From Streptomyces parvulus (GTDB taxonomy: Bacteria; Actinomycetota; Actinomycetes; Streptomycetales; Streptomycetaceae): a DNA stretch of 43,205 bases. Below, piece after piece: positions 6,858 to 14,938 of this stretch. Within the stretch, counting starts at the first letter, position 1; each line of letters starts with the position of its first letter. A program made the position numbers and the translations under genes. The notes below the pieces were generated by a model. It was given only the letters and a program-made list of their open reading frames with translations, had not been told where the DNA came from and made no database searches. The stretch lies in contig NZ_BMRX01000026.1 of assembly GCF_014648855.1 (NCBI RefSeq), positions 1-43,205 of the forward strand, read 5' to 3'.

Positions 6858-9179
6858 ATGGGCATCAACGTGAAGGCGGCAGGCCCATCGCCGACGCCGG
6901 CACCACGCTGCGCTGGAGGGAGCCCTCTCGTGGGGAGCAGCAGTACACCAGGACGGGAGCCGTACCGCGCCGGCGACCGGCACACGGTCCACGGCTCGGC
7001 CCTCGCGGACACGCTTCACTCCAGCGCGCGTGAGGCGAGACGCGCGCTGGACGCCGTGGCGGCGGCCGTCTATCTGGTTGACGAGGAGCGCGGCGAACTT
7101 CGACTGGCGCTGGCCGACGGCAGCGCCCCCTCGTTCTTCACGTTCCCCGGGAGGATGGCGGCCGCCACGCCCTCGGCCACGGTGCGGGCATGGACCTCGG
7201 GCAGGGTGGCCGCTCTGATCGACCCGGACCCTCCGGGGCCCGACCAGGAACACGTACTCCCCTACCCGTACGCCGCCCTGTCCGCGCCCGTCGTCGCCGG
7301 CGGCCGGCGGTTCGGCGCCCTCACCGTGCTGCGCGTGGAGACCGGCGGCCCCTTCCGTCCCACTGAGGAACGCACGCTCGAGGGAGTCGGGCGTCGGCTG
7401 GCGGAAACCCTGACGGGCCTGGAGGAGAAGGACGTCACGGTGGCCGCGGGCCCCATGCCGACGCTCGTCCCCGCGGAGAGGGTGGTCGACACGAGTGTGC
7501 GTACCCCCGGCTGGGGAGTGCATGGTGTGCCGGGCTCCCCCGGAACGAGCATGATGTTTCCGCTGCGGCGCCTGGCGGAACTGCTCAACCGGGCAACGAC
7601 GATGGACGACGTCGTGGCGGCGGCTCAGTACTGCCTCATGTCGGCGCTGCGCGCCGAAGCGATGGTGTTGATCTCGGAGCGCCAGGGCCGCTTGTGGGTG
7701 CTGGGGCGCGGCGGCGACTCCGTGAACATGGCTCGCAGACTCCACGGCACCGGAGCGGACTCCCGGACACCGGCGGCCGCGGCGTTCCGCGGCCGGCCCC
7801 TGTACGTCACTCGGGAGCCGGCGTCGGGGCACGGCGAGGACGTCGACGGTGAGCGCCGGAGCGAGGCCTATCTGCCGCTCACCGGCGACGGGCAGTTCGT
7901 CGATCTGCCCTTCGCGGACCGAAGCCGGGTCGTGGCCGTGTGCGGTTTGGCGTTCCCCGGAGTCCGGCGCTTCCCGCCCGAGGAGCGCGCACTGCTGGGC
8001 ATGATGGCAGGGCTGCTGGGGGCGGCGGTGGACCGTGTCGAGCTGAGCGCGGAACAGCGCGAGGCGGCTCGTCTCCTGCAACGTTTCCTGTTGCCGTCCC
8101 GGCTGCCGGACCTGCCGCGCCTGACCACCGCGGTGCGCTACCGGCCCGCCGGGGTGGCTTCGAAGGTGGGGGGTGACTGGTTCGACGTGTTCAAGGCCAC
8201 CGACGACCGCGCGGTGCTCGTCATCGGTGACGTCGAGGGTCACGCGATGGAGAGTGCCGCCGTCATGGGGCAGGTGCGCACGGCGATGGCGTCCTACGCG
8301 ATCGAGGGCCATACCCCCGCGACGATGATCGACCGCACCGGAAGGGTGCTGGCCGAGCTGGGCACCACCCTGACGGTGACCTGCTGCGTCGTGGCACTGG
8401 ACACGGTGGACGGCCTCGCACAGGTGGCCCTGGCCGGACATCCCGCTCCCCTGGTACGGCGGCCCGACGGGACCGTCGAAGCCCTCGACGCACCCGCCAA
8501 CGTGCCCCTGGGAGTGCCCCGGATCCATCCCTATGAGGGACGGGAGCACACCCTCGCACCCGGCTCGGTCCTGATGATGTACACCAACGGACTCGTCGCC
8601 TCCGGGTCGGCGAGCCCGGAGGCCTGCGCGCGGGGCATGCTCGAACCCGGCGGAGACACCGCCGCGTCCCACCTGGAGGACTGGGCGGACAGAATCGTCG
8701 CGGAGGTCAGTACGCCGCAGCAGCGCCGTGACGACGCCGCACTGCTGCTGGCCCGGTACGAGGGGGCCGGGGGCCTGGAGGAACCGCGGGCGGCCGGACT
8801 GCACATCCAGCGCCGGGACCTGCGCGGGGTCAAGGCGGCCCGCACGTTCGTGCACCATCAGCTCGGGTCGTGGGGCCTCGCGGACATGGCCGACGTTGTG
8901 GAACTGGCCGCTTCCGAGATCGTCACTAATGCCCTCGTGCACGCGGGAAGCGATGTGGACCTCCGGTTGCGTGTCTTCGGGGACCATCTGCGACTGGAAG
9001 TCCGGGACTCCGACTCGAACCCGCCGATCCCCTCCTCGCTGTCGCGTGACGAAGAGCCTCCCGAGGCGGAACACGGGCGCGGAATGCTGATCGTGGAGGC
9101 CCTCGCCGACGAGTGGGCGAGCCATCCCAACGGTCAGGGAAAGACGGTGTCGGTGGATCTGGTTATCCCCCAGGGCTGA
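6858..9179 (+). CDS. GAF-SpoIIE/PP2C phosphatase with C-terminal anti-sigma-type ATPase domain
   Basis: A 773-residue soluble signalling protein. Domains in order: a GAF domain at about 50-175; a second GAF at about 230-395 (FPLRRLAELLNRATTMDDVV...); a helical entry AARLLQRFLLPSRLP; a PP2C/SpoIIE domain to about 630 with VGGDWFD, IGDVEGHAMES, LAGHPAPL and QRRDDAALL; and a GHKL ATPase at about 640-770 with N-box ASEIVTNALVHA, G1 VRDSDSNPP and G2 HGRGMLIVEALADEW. Such proteins dephosphorylate anti-anti-sigma factors and can bind them through the ATPase domain. The usual YTDG aspartate is Asn577 (MYTNGLV) and GHG is GHA, so the phosphatase may be weak or altered. The ATG at 6858 has only a poor ribosome binding site; a start further in is possible. 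No sigma or anti-sigma partner gene is adjacent. Confidence 0.88.
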   Translation: MGINVKAAGPSPTPAPRCAGGSPLVGSSSTPGREPYRAGDRHTVHGSALADTLHSSAREARRALDAVAAAVYLVDEERGELRLALADGSAPSFFTFPGRMAAATPSATVRAWTSGRVAALIDPDPPGPDQEHVLPYPYAALSAPVVAGGRRFGALTVLRVETGGPFRPTEERTLEGVGRRLAETLTGLEEKDVTVAAGPMPTLVPAERVVDTSVRTPGWGVHGVPGSPGTSMMFPLRRLAELLNRATTMDDVVAAAQYCLMSALRAEAMVLISERQGRLWVLGRGGDSVNMARRLHGTGADSRTPAAAAFRGRPLYVTREPASGHGEDVDGERRSEAYLPLTGDGQFVDLPFADRSRVVAVCGLAFPGVRRFPPEERALLGMMAGLLGAAVDRVELSAEQREAARLLQRFLLPSRLPDLPRLTTAVRYRPAGVASKVGGDWFDVFKATDDRAVLVIGDVEGHAMESAAVMGQVRTAMASYAIEGHTPATMIDRTGRVLAELGTTLTVTCCVVALDTVDGLAQVALAGHPAPLVRRPDGTVEALDAPANVPLGVPRIHPYEGREHTLAPGSVLMMYTNGLVASGSASPEACARGMLEPGGDTAASHLEDWADRIVAEVSTPQQRRDDAALLLARYEGAGGLEEPRAAGLHIQRRDLRGVKAARTFVHHQLGSWGLADMADVVELAASEIVTNALVHAGSDVDLRLRVFGDHLRLEVRDSDSNPPIPSSLSRDEEPPEAEHGRGMLIVEALADEWASHPNGQGKTVSVDLVIPQG

Positions 9180-9305
9180 GGGAAGAGGGGCCGGGGCGTG
9201 CGGCCGCGGCCGGTCCCGTCCGGCCGGGGAGCGGCGAGTGAGGGTCCGCGAGATGCTGGGAGGCGCCAGTGTTCTGACCCGACGACCGGGACCGGAGGCG
9301 GAAGT

Positions 9306-10658
9306 ATGAGCCGTGACTACGACGTCATCGTGATCGGGGGAGGGTCACCCGGCGAGCACTGCGCGGGCGCTCTGGCCGAGGGCGGCCTGAGGGTGGCGCT
9401 GGTGGAACGCGAACTGGTCGGTGGGGAATGCTCGTACTGGGCGTGCATCCCCTCCAAGACGCTGCTGCGTCCGGGGGAAGCCGTCAACGGGGCCCGGGAG
9501 GCGGAGGCGACGGCCGAGATCGACCCGGAACGGGTCCTCGCGTGGCGGGACTTCATGGTCTCCGACTACTCCGACTCCGGACAGGAGCGCTGGCTGGCCG
9601 GCAACGGCATCGACCTGCTGCGCGGAAGCGGACGCCTGGCCGGGCCGGGCGCGGTAGAGGTGGGCGGTGCCCGCTACACCGCCGATCACGTGGTGGTGGC
9701 GACCGGAGCCTCCCCGTTCGTGCCGCCGGTCGAGGGGCTGCGCGAGCTGGAAGGTATCTGGACCAACCGCGAGGCGACCGGCATGAAGACTGTTCCGCGG
9801 CGGCTGCTTGTGCTCGGCGCCGGGCCCGTGGGCGTGGAGATGGCGCAGGCCGTCCGTCGGCTGGGCGGAGAGGCGGTGATCACGGCACCCGGTCCGCGCG
9901 TACTCCCGAGGGAGCCCGTACCACTGGGCGAAGCACTCGGCGAGGTCCTGCGGCGCGACGGCATCGAGCTGGTGCTCGGCCGGCGGGCCATGGCCGCCCG
10001 CCTCGAGGGTGACGACTACGTTCTGGTGCTCGACGACGGGCGGGAACTGCGCGGGGACAGGTTGCTCGTCGCCACCGGACGCCGTCCTCGCGTGGACGAC
10101 ATCGGTCTGGAGACGGTGGGGATCAGCGCGGACGACCGCGGCATCCCGGTCGACGAGCGGCTGCGCGCGGCCGAGGGGCTCTGGGTGGTCGGCGACGCGA
10201 CCGGCCTGTGGATGCTGACCCATGTCGGCAAGTACCAGGGGGACGTCGTCGCGGCGAACATCCTCGGTGAAATCCGCACGGCCGACTACACGGCGGTGCC
10301 GCGGGTGGTCTTCACGGATCCGCAGGCGGCCTCCGTGGGCGCGACCGAGGCGCCCTTCACGGCCACCGTACCCATCGCCGAGGTCGCTCGGACCGCGACC
10401 TACACCCGTGCCTACGCCGAGGCCAACGGCTTTCTGACCCTGCTCAGCGACGGCCGGGTCGTCACTGGGGCCTACTCGCTCGGCCCCGAGGCGGGGGAGT
10501 GGCTGCAGCAGGCGACGCTCGCCATCCGTGCGCGCGTCCCTCTGGGCCTGCTGAGCGACACCATTCAGCCGTTCCCCACGTTCTCGGAGATCTACGTGGC
10601 CGCGCTCAAGGAACTGGATCTGCGGATCACACGGAGCGGAGCGGCCGGGACGCAGTGA
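9306..10658 (+). CDS. FAD-dependent pyridine nucleotide-disulfide oxidoreductase (dihydrolipoamide dehydrogenase/mercuric reductase-like)
   Basis: A 450-residue flavoprotein. The FAD fold is IVIGGGSPGEHCA (residues 8-20), the redox pair is Cys42-SYWA-Cys47 in GGECSYWACIPSKTLL, the NAD(P) fold is VLGAGPVGVEMAQ (about 169-181) and the second FAD motif is GLWVVGDATG. The C-terminal dimerisation domain normally carries a His-Pro-x-x-x-Glu active-site pair; here residues 423-428 read FPTFSE, so the proton-transferring histidine is a phenylalanine. A normal lipoamide or glutathione reductase reaction is therefore unlikely; the substrate may be another disulfide, a quinone or a metal. The ATG at 9306 follows a purine-rich GGAGGCGGAAGT. 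It is transcribed away from the phosphatase 126 bases upstream and converges with the cupin gene. Confidence 0.88.
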   Translation: MSRDYDVIVIGGGSPGEHCAGALAEGGLRVALVERELVGGECSYWACIPSKTLLRPGEAVNGAREAEATAEIDPERVLAWRDFMVSDYSDSGQERWLAGNGIDLLRGSGRLAGPGAVEVGGARYTADHVVVATGASPFVPPVEGLRELEGIWTNREATGMKTVPRRLLVLGAGPVGVEMAQAVRRLGGEAVITAPGPRVLPREPVPLGEALGEVLRRDGIELVLGRRAMAARLEGDDYVLVLDDGRELRGDRLLVATGRRPRVDDIGLETVGISADDRGIPVDERLRAAEGLWVVGDATGLWMLTHVGKYQGDVVAANILGEIRTADYTAVPRVVFTDPQAASVGATEAPFTATVPIAEVARTATYTRAYAEANGFLTLLSDGRVVTGAYSLGPEAGEWLQQATLAIRARVPLGLLSDTIQPFPTFSEIYVAALKELDLRITRSGAAGTQ

Positions 10659-10719
10659 GGCGCTCGCAGGTGGCGGGCGCCCGGCCCCGGTCCTCGCCCC
10701 GCCGCTCCTGCCGGGTGGG

Positions 10720-11232
10720 TCAGGGGAGCATGATGGTCCTGGACTTCCGGATCACCTGCTCGGCACGGACGGTCATCTCGTCGTCGATGGGCGGCGGGGT
10801 CTCGCCGTCGCGGGCGGCGGTGCTGTGGTCCAGCATGAGCTGTTCCAGGCCGGGCGGCGTATAGATGAACAGCAGCCGGGCGGCGTGGATGCGCTTGTTC
10901 CTGAACCCGTGGCGGATGCCCTTGGGCACGTGGATGAAGTCACCGGCGACGGCGGTGAACTCGTGGTCGCCGTCGGTGAACTCCAGCTCACCGTCGAGCA
11001 CGTAGAAGGTCTCGTCCTCCCGGGTGTGCGCGTGCGGGACGGGACCGCCGCCGGCCGGGACGGTGGCCTCGATGAAGCCGATGTTCCCGTTGGTCTGCGC
11101 ACCCGTGGCCTTGACCGTGTAGACGTCGTCCGCGGCCCAGACGGTAGGGCCCTGCCCGGACGGCACGTAGAGCGCGCCGCGCCTGTTCCACTGCGGGTCG
11201 TCGGGCGTCACTTCGCCCAGCAGAAAGCTCAT
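10720..11232 (-). CDS. Cupin-domain protein (quercetin dioxygenase-like)
   Basis: A 170-residue single-cupin protein. Motif 1 is PHAHTREDETFYVLDG with His67, His69 and Glu74 as metal ligands; motif 2 is GDFIHVPKGIRHGF with His108 as the fourth. The remainder fits the quercetin 2,3-dioxygenase-like group, many members of which are of unknown substrate. The ATG at 11232 is preferred over the GTG one codon earlier because GGAG stands seven bases upstream of it. The gene has its own leftward promoter with a CTTG-N6-CAAG operator about 90 bases upstream, separating it from the enoyl-CoA hydratase gene. It converges with the FAD oxidoreductase. Confidence 0.85.
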   Translation of the reverse strand: MSFLLGEVTPDDPQWNRRGALYVPSGQGPTVWAADDVYTVKATGAQTNGNIGFIEATVPAGGGPVPHAHTREDETFYVLDGELEFTDGDHEFTAVAGDFIHVPKGIRHGFRNKRIHAARLLFIYTPPGLEQLMLDHSTAARDGETPPPIDDEMTVRAEQVIRKSRTIMLP

Positions 11233-11312
11233 CACGTCTCCGATGCGTGCGACACCGCCACGCGTCCCGGGAGGGACCGCGGAAGCGAGTCGATGGACAG
11301 CTGACCCTGCCT

Positions 11313-11342
11313 ACATTACTTGCTATGGCAAGCACATGTCTT
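11313..11342 (-). promoter_or_regulatory. Cupin-gene promoter with CTTG-N6-CAAG operator
   Basis: On the minus strand a -10 TAATGT (11313-11318) is preceded by an 18-bp spacer and a -35-like AAGACA (11337-11342). The perfect inverted repeat CTTGCTATGGCAAG (11319-11332) lies between them, as in the promoter at 2074. Confidence 0.5.
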
Positions 11343-11376
11343 ACGGGCTCCGTCCGACCGTGCCCTGCGGCGCAGG

Positions 11377-12177
11377 TCACCGTTCGGCGATGTGGTCTCC
11401 CAGCCGGTACTCGACGTCGTTCCGCTGCTGCATGCCCCGCTGGAGCAACTGGCTGATCCGTGCGTGCGCTTCCGGCCAGGCCAGAGAGGCACGGAAGGTG
11501 TCCTGACCCGCCTTCAGGTCGGATTCGGACGGCAGGGTGGAACGGTTGACCAGAGCCTTCACCTCGGCCAGCGGCCGGCGGTCGAAGGAGGCGATCCGCG
11601 TGGCGATGCGGTCCACGTGGGCGTCGAGCTCCGCGTCGGGCAGCGCCCGGTTGATCCAGCCGTACCGTTCGGCCGTCTCGGCGTCGAAGTCGTCGGCGCC
11701 CGCGATGATCTCCAGGGCGCGCCCGCGTCCCACCAGCAGCGGCAGGCGTTCCGGCGCCCCGCCCCCCGGAGTGATCCCGGCGCCGACCTCGGGCTGGCCC
11801 AGGACGGCCCTCTCTCTGCTGGCGAAGCGCATGTCACAGGCCAGGAGGAACTCGTTGCCCACCCCGCGCGCCCGGCCGCGGACGGAAGCGATCGTGATCA
11901 CCCGGGACCTGGCCATGCGGGCGGCGACGTCCAGCCAGGTGGGTCCCGTGTAGGGCTGCTCCGGGGGCACCAGGTCGAAGTGCGCGAGGAAGAAGTCCGG
12001 GTCGGCGCTGTCGAAGACCACGACCTTCAGGTCGTCGTCGGCATCCATCCGGTCCAGGAGGTCGCCGAGGGCGGCGAAGGTCTCGAAGGTCACCAGGTTG
12101 ATGGGAGGGGAATCGAAGGTCACGCGCCAGTACGACGCAGACCGCTGCACCACTCTGAAGGGGGATATATCGGTCAT
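11377..12177 (-). CDS. Enoyl-CoA hydratase/isomerase family protein
   Basis: A 266-residue crotonase-fold protein. The oxyanion-hole segment is RGRARGVGNEFLLACDMRFA and the second catalytic segment is LGQPEVGAGITPGGGA, in which the Glu corresponds to a general acid/base position of the family. The N-terminal strand PPINLVTFETFAAL fits the CoA-binding region. Which acyl-CoA is used cannot be told. It starts 18 bases after the TetR gene with GTAGGA just before the ATG, so the two form an operon, and the hydratase is probably under the same TetR control. Confidence 0.87.
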   Translation of the reverse strand: MTDISPFRVVQRSASYWRVTFDSPPINLVTFETFAALGDLLDRMDADDDLKVVVFDSADPDFFLAHFDLVPPEQPYTGPTWLDVAARMARSRVITIASVRGRARGVGNEFLLACDMRFASRERAVLGQPEVGAGITPGGGAPERLPLLVGRGRALEIIAGADDFDAETAERYGWINRALPDAELDAHVDRIATRIASFDRRPLAEVKALVNRSTLPSESDLKAGQDTFRASLAWPEAHARISQLLQRGMQQRNDVEYRLGDHIAER

Positions 12178-12195
12178 ATTCCTACCTTACGAGGG

Positions 12196-12792
12196 TCAAG
12201 GTGTCCGGGTCTCCCTCAGGGGTGCCGCACCGAGGAGGGCGGCTGCCGCTTCCCGGGCGGTCGTGGCGGCGGACGGGTCGTGATCCATGCGCGCGGCCTG
12301 CTCCGCGCCGTCGTAGAGCAGGCGCAGCCGACGGGCCAGTTCCTCCGGTCCCGCGTAACCCGCCGCGTCGGCCAGCTCGGTGAACAGCCCTAGGATCCAG
12401 GCGCGGTACTTCTCGGCGGCGTGCCGTACCGAGCTGTCCTCGGGTGCCTCGGCGGTGGCCCGCACGAAGGCGCAGCCGTTGTACGAGGGATCGGTGAAGG
12501 CCTCGCCCTGTGCGTCGAAGACGCCGAGAAGCTGTTCACGCGGGGAGCGGAAGCGGGTCAGGGTCCGGGTGATCCGGTCGCGGCTTCGCTCGTGCCGGGA
12601 CTCCAGGTAGGCGCAGACGAGGCCTTCCTTGCTTCCGAAGGTGTTGTACAAGGACGCCTTGGCCACCCCGGCGTGCTCGATCACCCGGTCGATACCGACG
12701 GTCTGCACACCCTCACCGTAGAAGAGCTCGTTGGCCGCCTGGAGCAGCCGCTCCCGCGCCGGTGTCCTGGTCCGGCTGCCGCCGTTCGCCAT
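12196..12792 (-). CDS. TetR/AcrR family regulator (probable repressor of the adjacent MFS gene)
   Basis: A 198-residue regulator with an N-terminal TetR helix-turn-helix at about residues 12-58 (RERLLQAANELFYGEGVQTVGIDRVIEHAGVAKASLYNTFGSKEG in part) and a helical ligand domain with a single Cys in YNGCAFVRA. It lies 52 bases downstream of the MFS exporter in the same direction. The identical core CAGACAGGTCTGT-like palindrome is found just upstream of this gene (12807) and of the exporter (14227), which points to autoregulation plus repression of the exporter. The enoyl-CoA hydratase follows within 18 bases. Ligand unknown. Confidence 0.88.
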   Translation of the reverse strand: MANGGSRTRTPARERLLQAANELFYGEGVQTVGIDRVIEHAGVAKASLYNTFGSKEGLVCAYLESRHERSRDRITRTLTRFRSPREQLLGVFDAQGEAFTDPSYNGCAFVRATAEAPEDSSVRHAAEKYRAWILGLFTELADAAGYAGPEELARRLRLLYDGAEQAARMDHDPSAATTAREAAAALLGAAPLRETRTP

Positions 12793-12806
12793 TTCGCCAC
12801 CTCAGA

Positions 12807-12822
12807 TCAGACAGGTCTGTTC
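12807..12822. promoter_or_regulatory. TetR operator upstream of the regulator gene
   Basis: CAGACAGGTCTGTTCA is an imperfect copy of the perfect palindrome at 14227-14242 (TAGACAGGTCTGTCTA). It ends 15 bases before the regulator start at 12792. Confidence 0.7.
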
Positions 12823-12844
12823 AGTCTAGGGCTTCCCATGGGAA

Positions 12845-14188
12845 TCAGCGCCGCGCCGGCTCCGCCGCCGCGGGCGCCGTCATGGCGGGCGCGGCGACGG
12901 GCCGGGCCGCCGCCACGTGCTCCACGCGGCGGCCGCTGCGCAGGAGCCCGGCCAGCGCGGCGAGGGCCAGCAGTACGACGACCGCGCCGTACTCGCGGGC
13001 GGTCGGCACCAGGCCTCCACCGTGCACCACGAGGAACCCGCCGATCACGGCGGGGACCCCCAGGCCCACATAGCAGATGACGTAGAGCAGGGACAGTACT
13101 CCCGCGCGCTCGTGCGGCTCGACCAGTGGGACGACCATCCTGATGCCGCCCTGGAAGCCACCGCCGAAGCCGAAGCCCGAGATCGCCGCGCCCACGAAGA
13201 ACATCGTCACTGCGAGAGCTCCTCCGCCGCCCGGGGCGACTGAGGTGAGGGTGATCAGCACGCCTGCCACCAGCGAGCCGATGCCGATGAACATGACCTT
13301 GCGCGTTGCCGTCCCGCGCAGCAGCACCACGGCCAGCCCGGCGGCGGAGGCGAGCACGGAGAGCGGCAGCCCGCCCCAGACCACGGACGAGGAGTGCACC
13401 AGGGTCCGGATGACGGCCGGCCCCAGCGCCGCGTACAGTCCGGTCAGCGCCCACACCGCGAACATCACCGGTGCGGCGATCGCTACCGCCGCCCGGGCCG
13501 GCTTCGGCAGCTTGAACTCGGGGGCCATGCTGGCCAGGGCCCCCCGCTCACGGGAGACGGTCTCGCGCATGGCGAGCACCGCGAGTGCCTGCAGTACGAA
13601 CACGCCCAGCAGTACCAGGTAGACCAGTCGGGTCGGGGCCGGCAGGTACTGGACGAGGATGCCGGAGACCATCGCACCGCCCGCGGTGCCCAGCGTCGGC
13701 GCCAGGGAGTTCAGGAACCCGCCCCTGCGGGCGTCGACGTCGAGCATGCCCGCGCCGATCGCACCGACCGCGGCGCCGGTGCTGATGCCCTGGAGGACGC
13801 GGGCGGCGAGCAGGGCGTCGACCCCGCCCGCCTCGACGAACACCACCATCGCCAGGGCTTGGCCCAGGAGGGCGACGAGCAGGACCGGCCGTCGTCCCAC
13901 ATGGTCCGAGATCTTTCCGAACACCAGCAGCGAGAGGAGCACGGCGACCGCGTACACGCCGAATACGACGGTGACGGTAATGGGGGAGAAGCCCCAGTGC
14001 TGCTGGTAGATCGCATAGAGCGGTGTCGGCGCGCTCGACGCGGCCAGCAGCGAGACGAGTATCGAGGCCAGTACGCCGAGGGAGGCGGTGGCGCCGAGCC
14101 GCCCGCGGTGCGGTGCCGCGTGCGCGGCGAGTCGCTTCCGGGACGTGCGCGGCGGGACGGCCTGAGGTGTGGGGAGTGCGGAACTCAT
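12845..14188 (-). CDS. MFS transporter, 12-helix drug exporter type
   Basis: A 447-residue membrane protein with about 12 hydrophobic helices. The cytoplasmic loop 2-3 motif is FGKISDHVGRRPVLL and the first-half helices carry TPLYAIYQQHWGFSP and ARVLQGISTGAAVGAIGAGM, typical of major facilitator exporters. The ATG at 14188 (MSSALPTPQ) is preferred because GGAAG stands eight bases upstream; an ATG 36 bases further up lies against the operator and could be used if the message is leaderless. The gene is preceded by a perfect TetR operator and followed by the TetR gene. Substrate unknown. Confidence 0.87.
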   Translation of the reverse strand: MSSALPTPQAVPPRTSRKRLAAHAAPHRGRLGATASLGVLASILVSLLAASSAPTPLYAIYQQHWGFSPITVTVVFGVYAVAVLLSLLVFGKISDHVGRRPVLLVALLGQALAMVVFVEAGGVDALLAARVLQGISTGAAVGAIGAGMLDVDARRGGFLNSLAPTLGTAGGAMVSGILVQYLPAPTRLVYLVLLGVFVLQALAVLAMRETVSRERGALASMAPEFKLPKPARAAVAIAAPVMFAVWALTGLYAALGPAVIRTLVHSSSVVWGGLPLSVLASAAGLAVVLLRGTATRKVMFIGIGSLVAGVLITLTSVAPGGGGALAVTMFFVGAAISGFGFGGGFQGGIRMVVPLVEPHERAGVLSLLYVICYVGLGVPAVIGGFLVVHGGGLVPTAREYGAVVVLLALAALAGLLRSGRRVEHVAAARPVAAPAMTAPAAAEPARR

Positions 14189-14226
14189 GCGGTCACTTCC
14201 AGTCGGCACGGATGGACCACTCATGT

Positions 14227-14242
14227 TAGACAGGTCTGTCTA
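14227..14242. promoter_or_regulatory. TetR operator of the MFS exporter
   Basis: TAGACAGGTCTGTCTA has perfect 7-bp arms around two bases. It lies 39 bases upstream of the exporter start at 14188 and matches the site at 12807 in 13 contiguous bases. Confidence 0.78.
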
Positions 14243-14326
14243 GTAAGGGGTCGTGCCAGACCGTGAGAGATGTCGCAGCCGGACTCCCGTTCCTCGGGAA
14301 TATGGCGGCTCAGCCGTGCGCCTTCC

Positions 14327-14938
14327 TCATCCGCCCTCCAGCAGCCGCTCGAACGGCAGCGGAGCCCGGTAGGGGTCCGGGGCCGTAGGTGGGTCACGGC
14401 GTGCCACCTCTCCGGCCAGTTCCTCCGCGGCCCGCTCGACGCGCCGTACGAGCGGCTCGCCGGCGTCACCGCCGCCCCACTCCTCCGTGGCGGCGAACAC
14501 CGCGGTGGGCAGTGTCGCGGCGCGCAGGTAGGCGAACATCGGCCGCAGGGCGTGTTCCAGGACGAGGGAGTGCCGTGCCGTGCCGCCCGTGGCCGCGAGG
14601 AGTACCGGCTTGCCCACCAGGGCGGTGTCGTCGAGGCAGTCGAAGAACATCTTGAACAGGCCGCTGTACGACGCGGTGAAGGTCGGTGTGACGGCGATCA
14701 GCCCGTCCGCCTTCGCGATCGCCCCGAAGGTGCGCCGGAGTTGCTCCGACGGGTAGCCGGTGGTCAGGTGGCTCACCAGATCGCGTGCGAGGTCGCGGAC
14801 CTCCACAGTCACCACCTCGACCTGCTCTCCGCGCTCATCGAGGAGGCGTCGCGTGGAGTCGGCGAGCCGGTCGGCCAGCATCCGTGTGGAGGAGGGCAGC
14901 CGCAGGCCCGCGGAGACGACGACGAGGGTGCGCTTCAC
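14327..14938 (-). CDS. NAD(P)H-dependent FMN reductase, CE1759 type
   Basis: A 203-residue flavodoxin-fold reductase. The N-terminal VVVSAGLRLPSSTRMLADRL is the phosphate-binding loop of the FMN-reductase family, and VTPTFTASYSGLFKMFFDCL with the later ATGGTARHSL completes the flavin site. The upstream gene overlaps it by four bases (ATGA) and encodes the matching luciferase-like monooxygenase. This is the CE1758/CE1759 duo, in which the reductase supplies reduced FMN to the oxygenase. The natural substrate of the duo is not established. Confidence 0.88.
   Translation of the reverse strand: MKRTLVVVSAGLRLPSSTRMLADRLADSTRRLLDERGEQVEVVTVEVRDLARDLVSHLTTGYPSEQLRRTFGAIAKADGLIAVTPTFTASYSGLFKMFFDCLDDTALVGKPVLLAATGGTARHSLVLEHALRPMFAYLRAATLPTAVFAATEEWGGGDAGEPLVRRVERAAEELAGEVARRDPPTAPDPYRAPLPFERLLEGG

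Noticed and set aside
6654..9125. Very long open frame on the minus strand opposite the SpoIIE-type gene
   Set aside because: It is the antisense shadow of a clearly coding high-GC gene; its translation is Arg/Gly/His/Pro-rich with no domain and no ribosome binding site.
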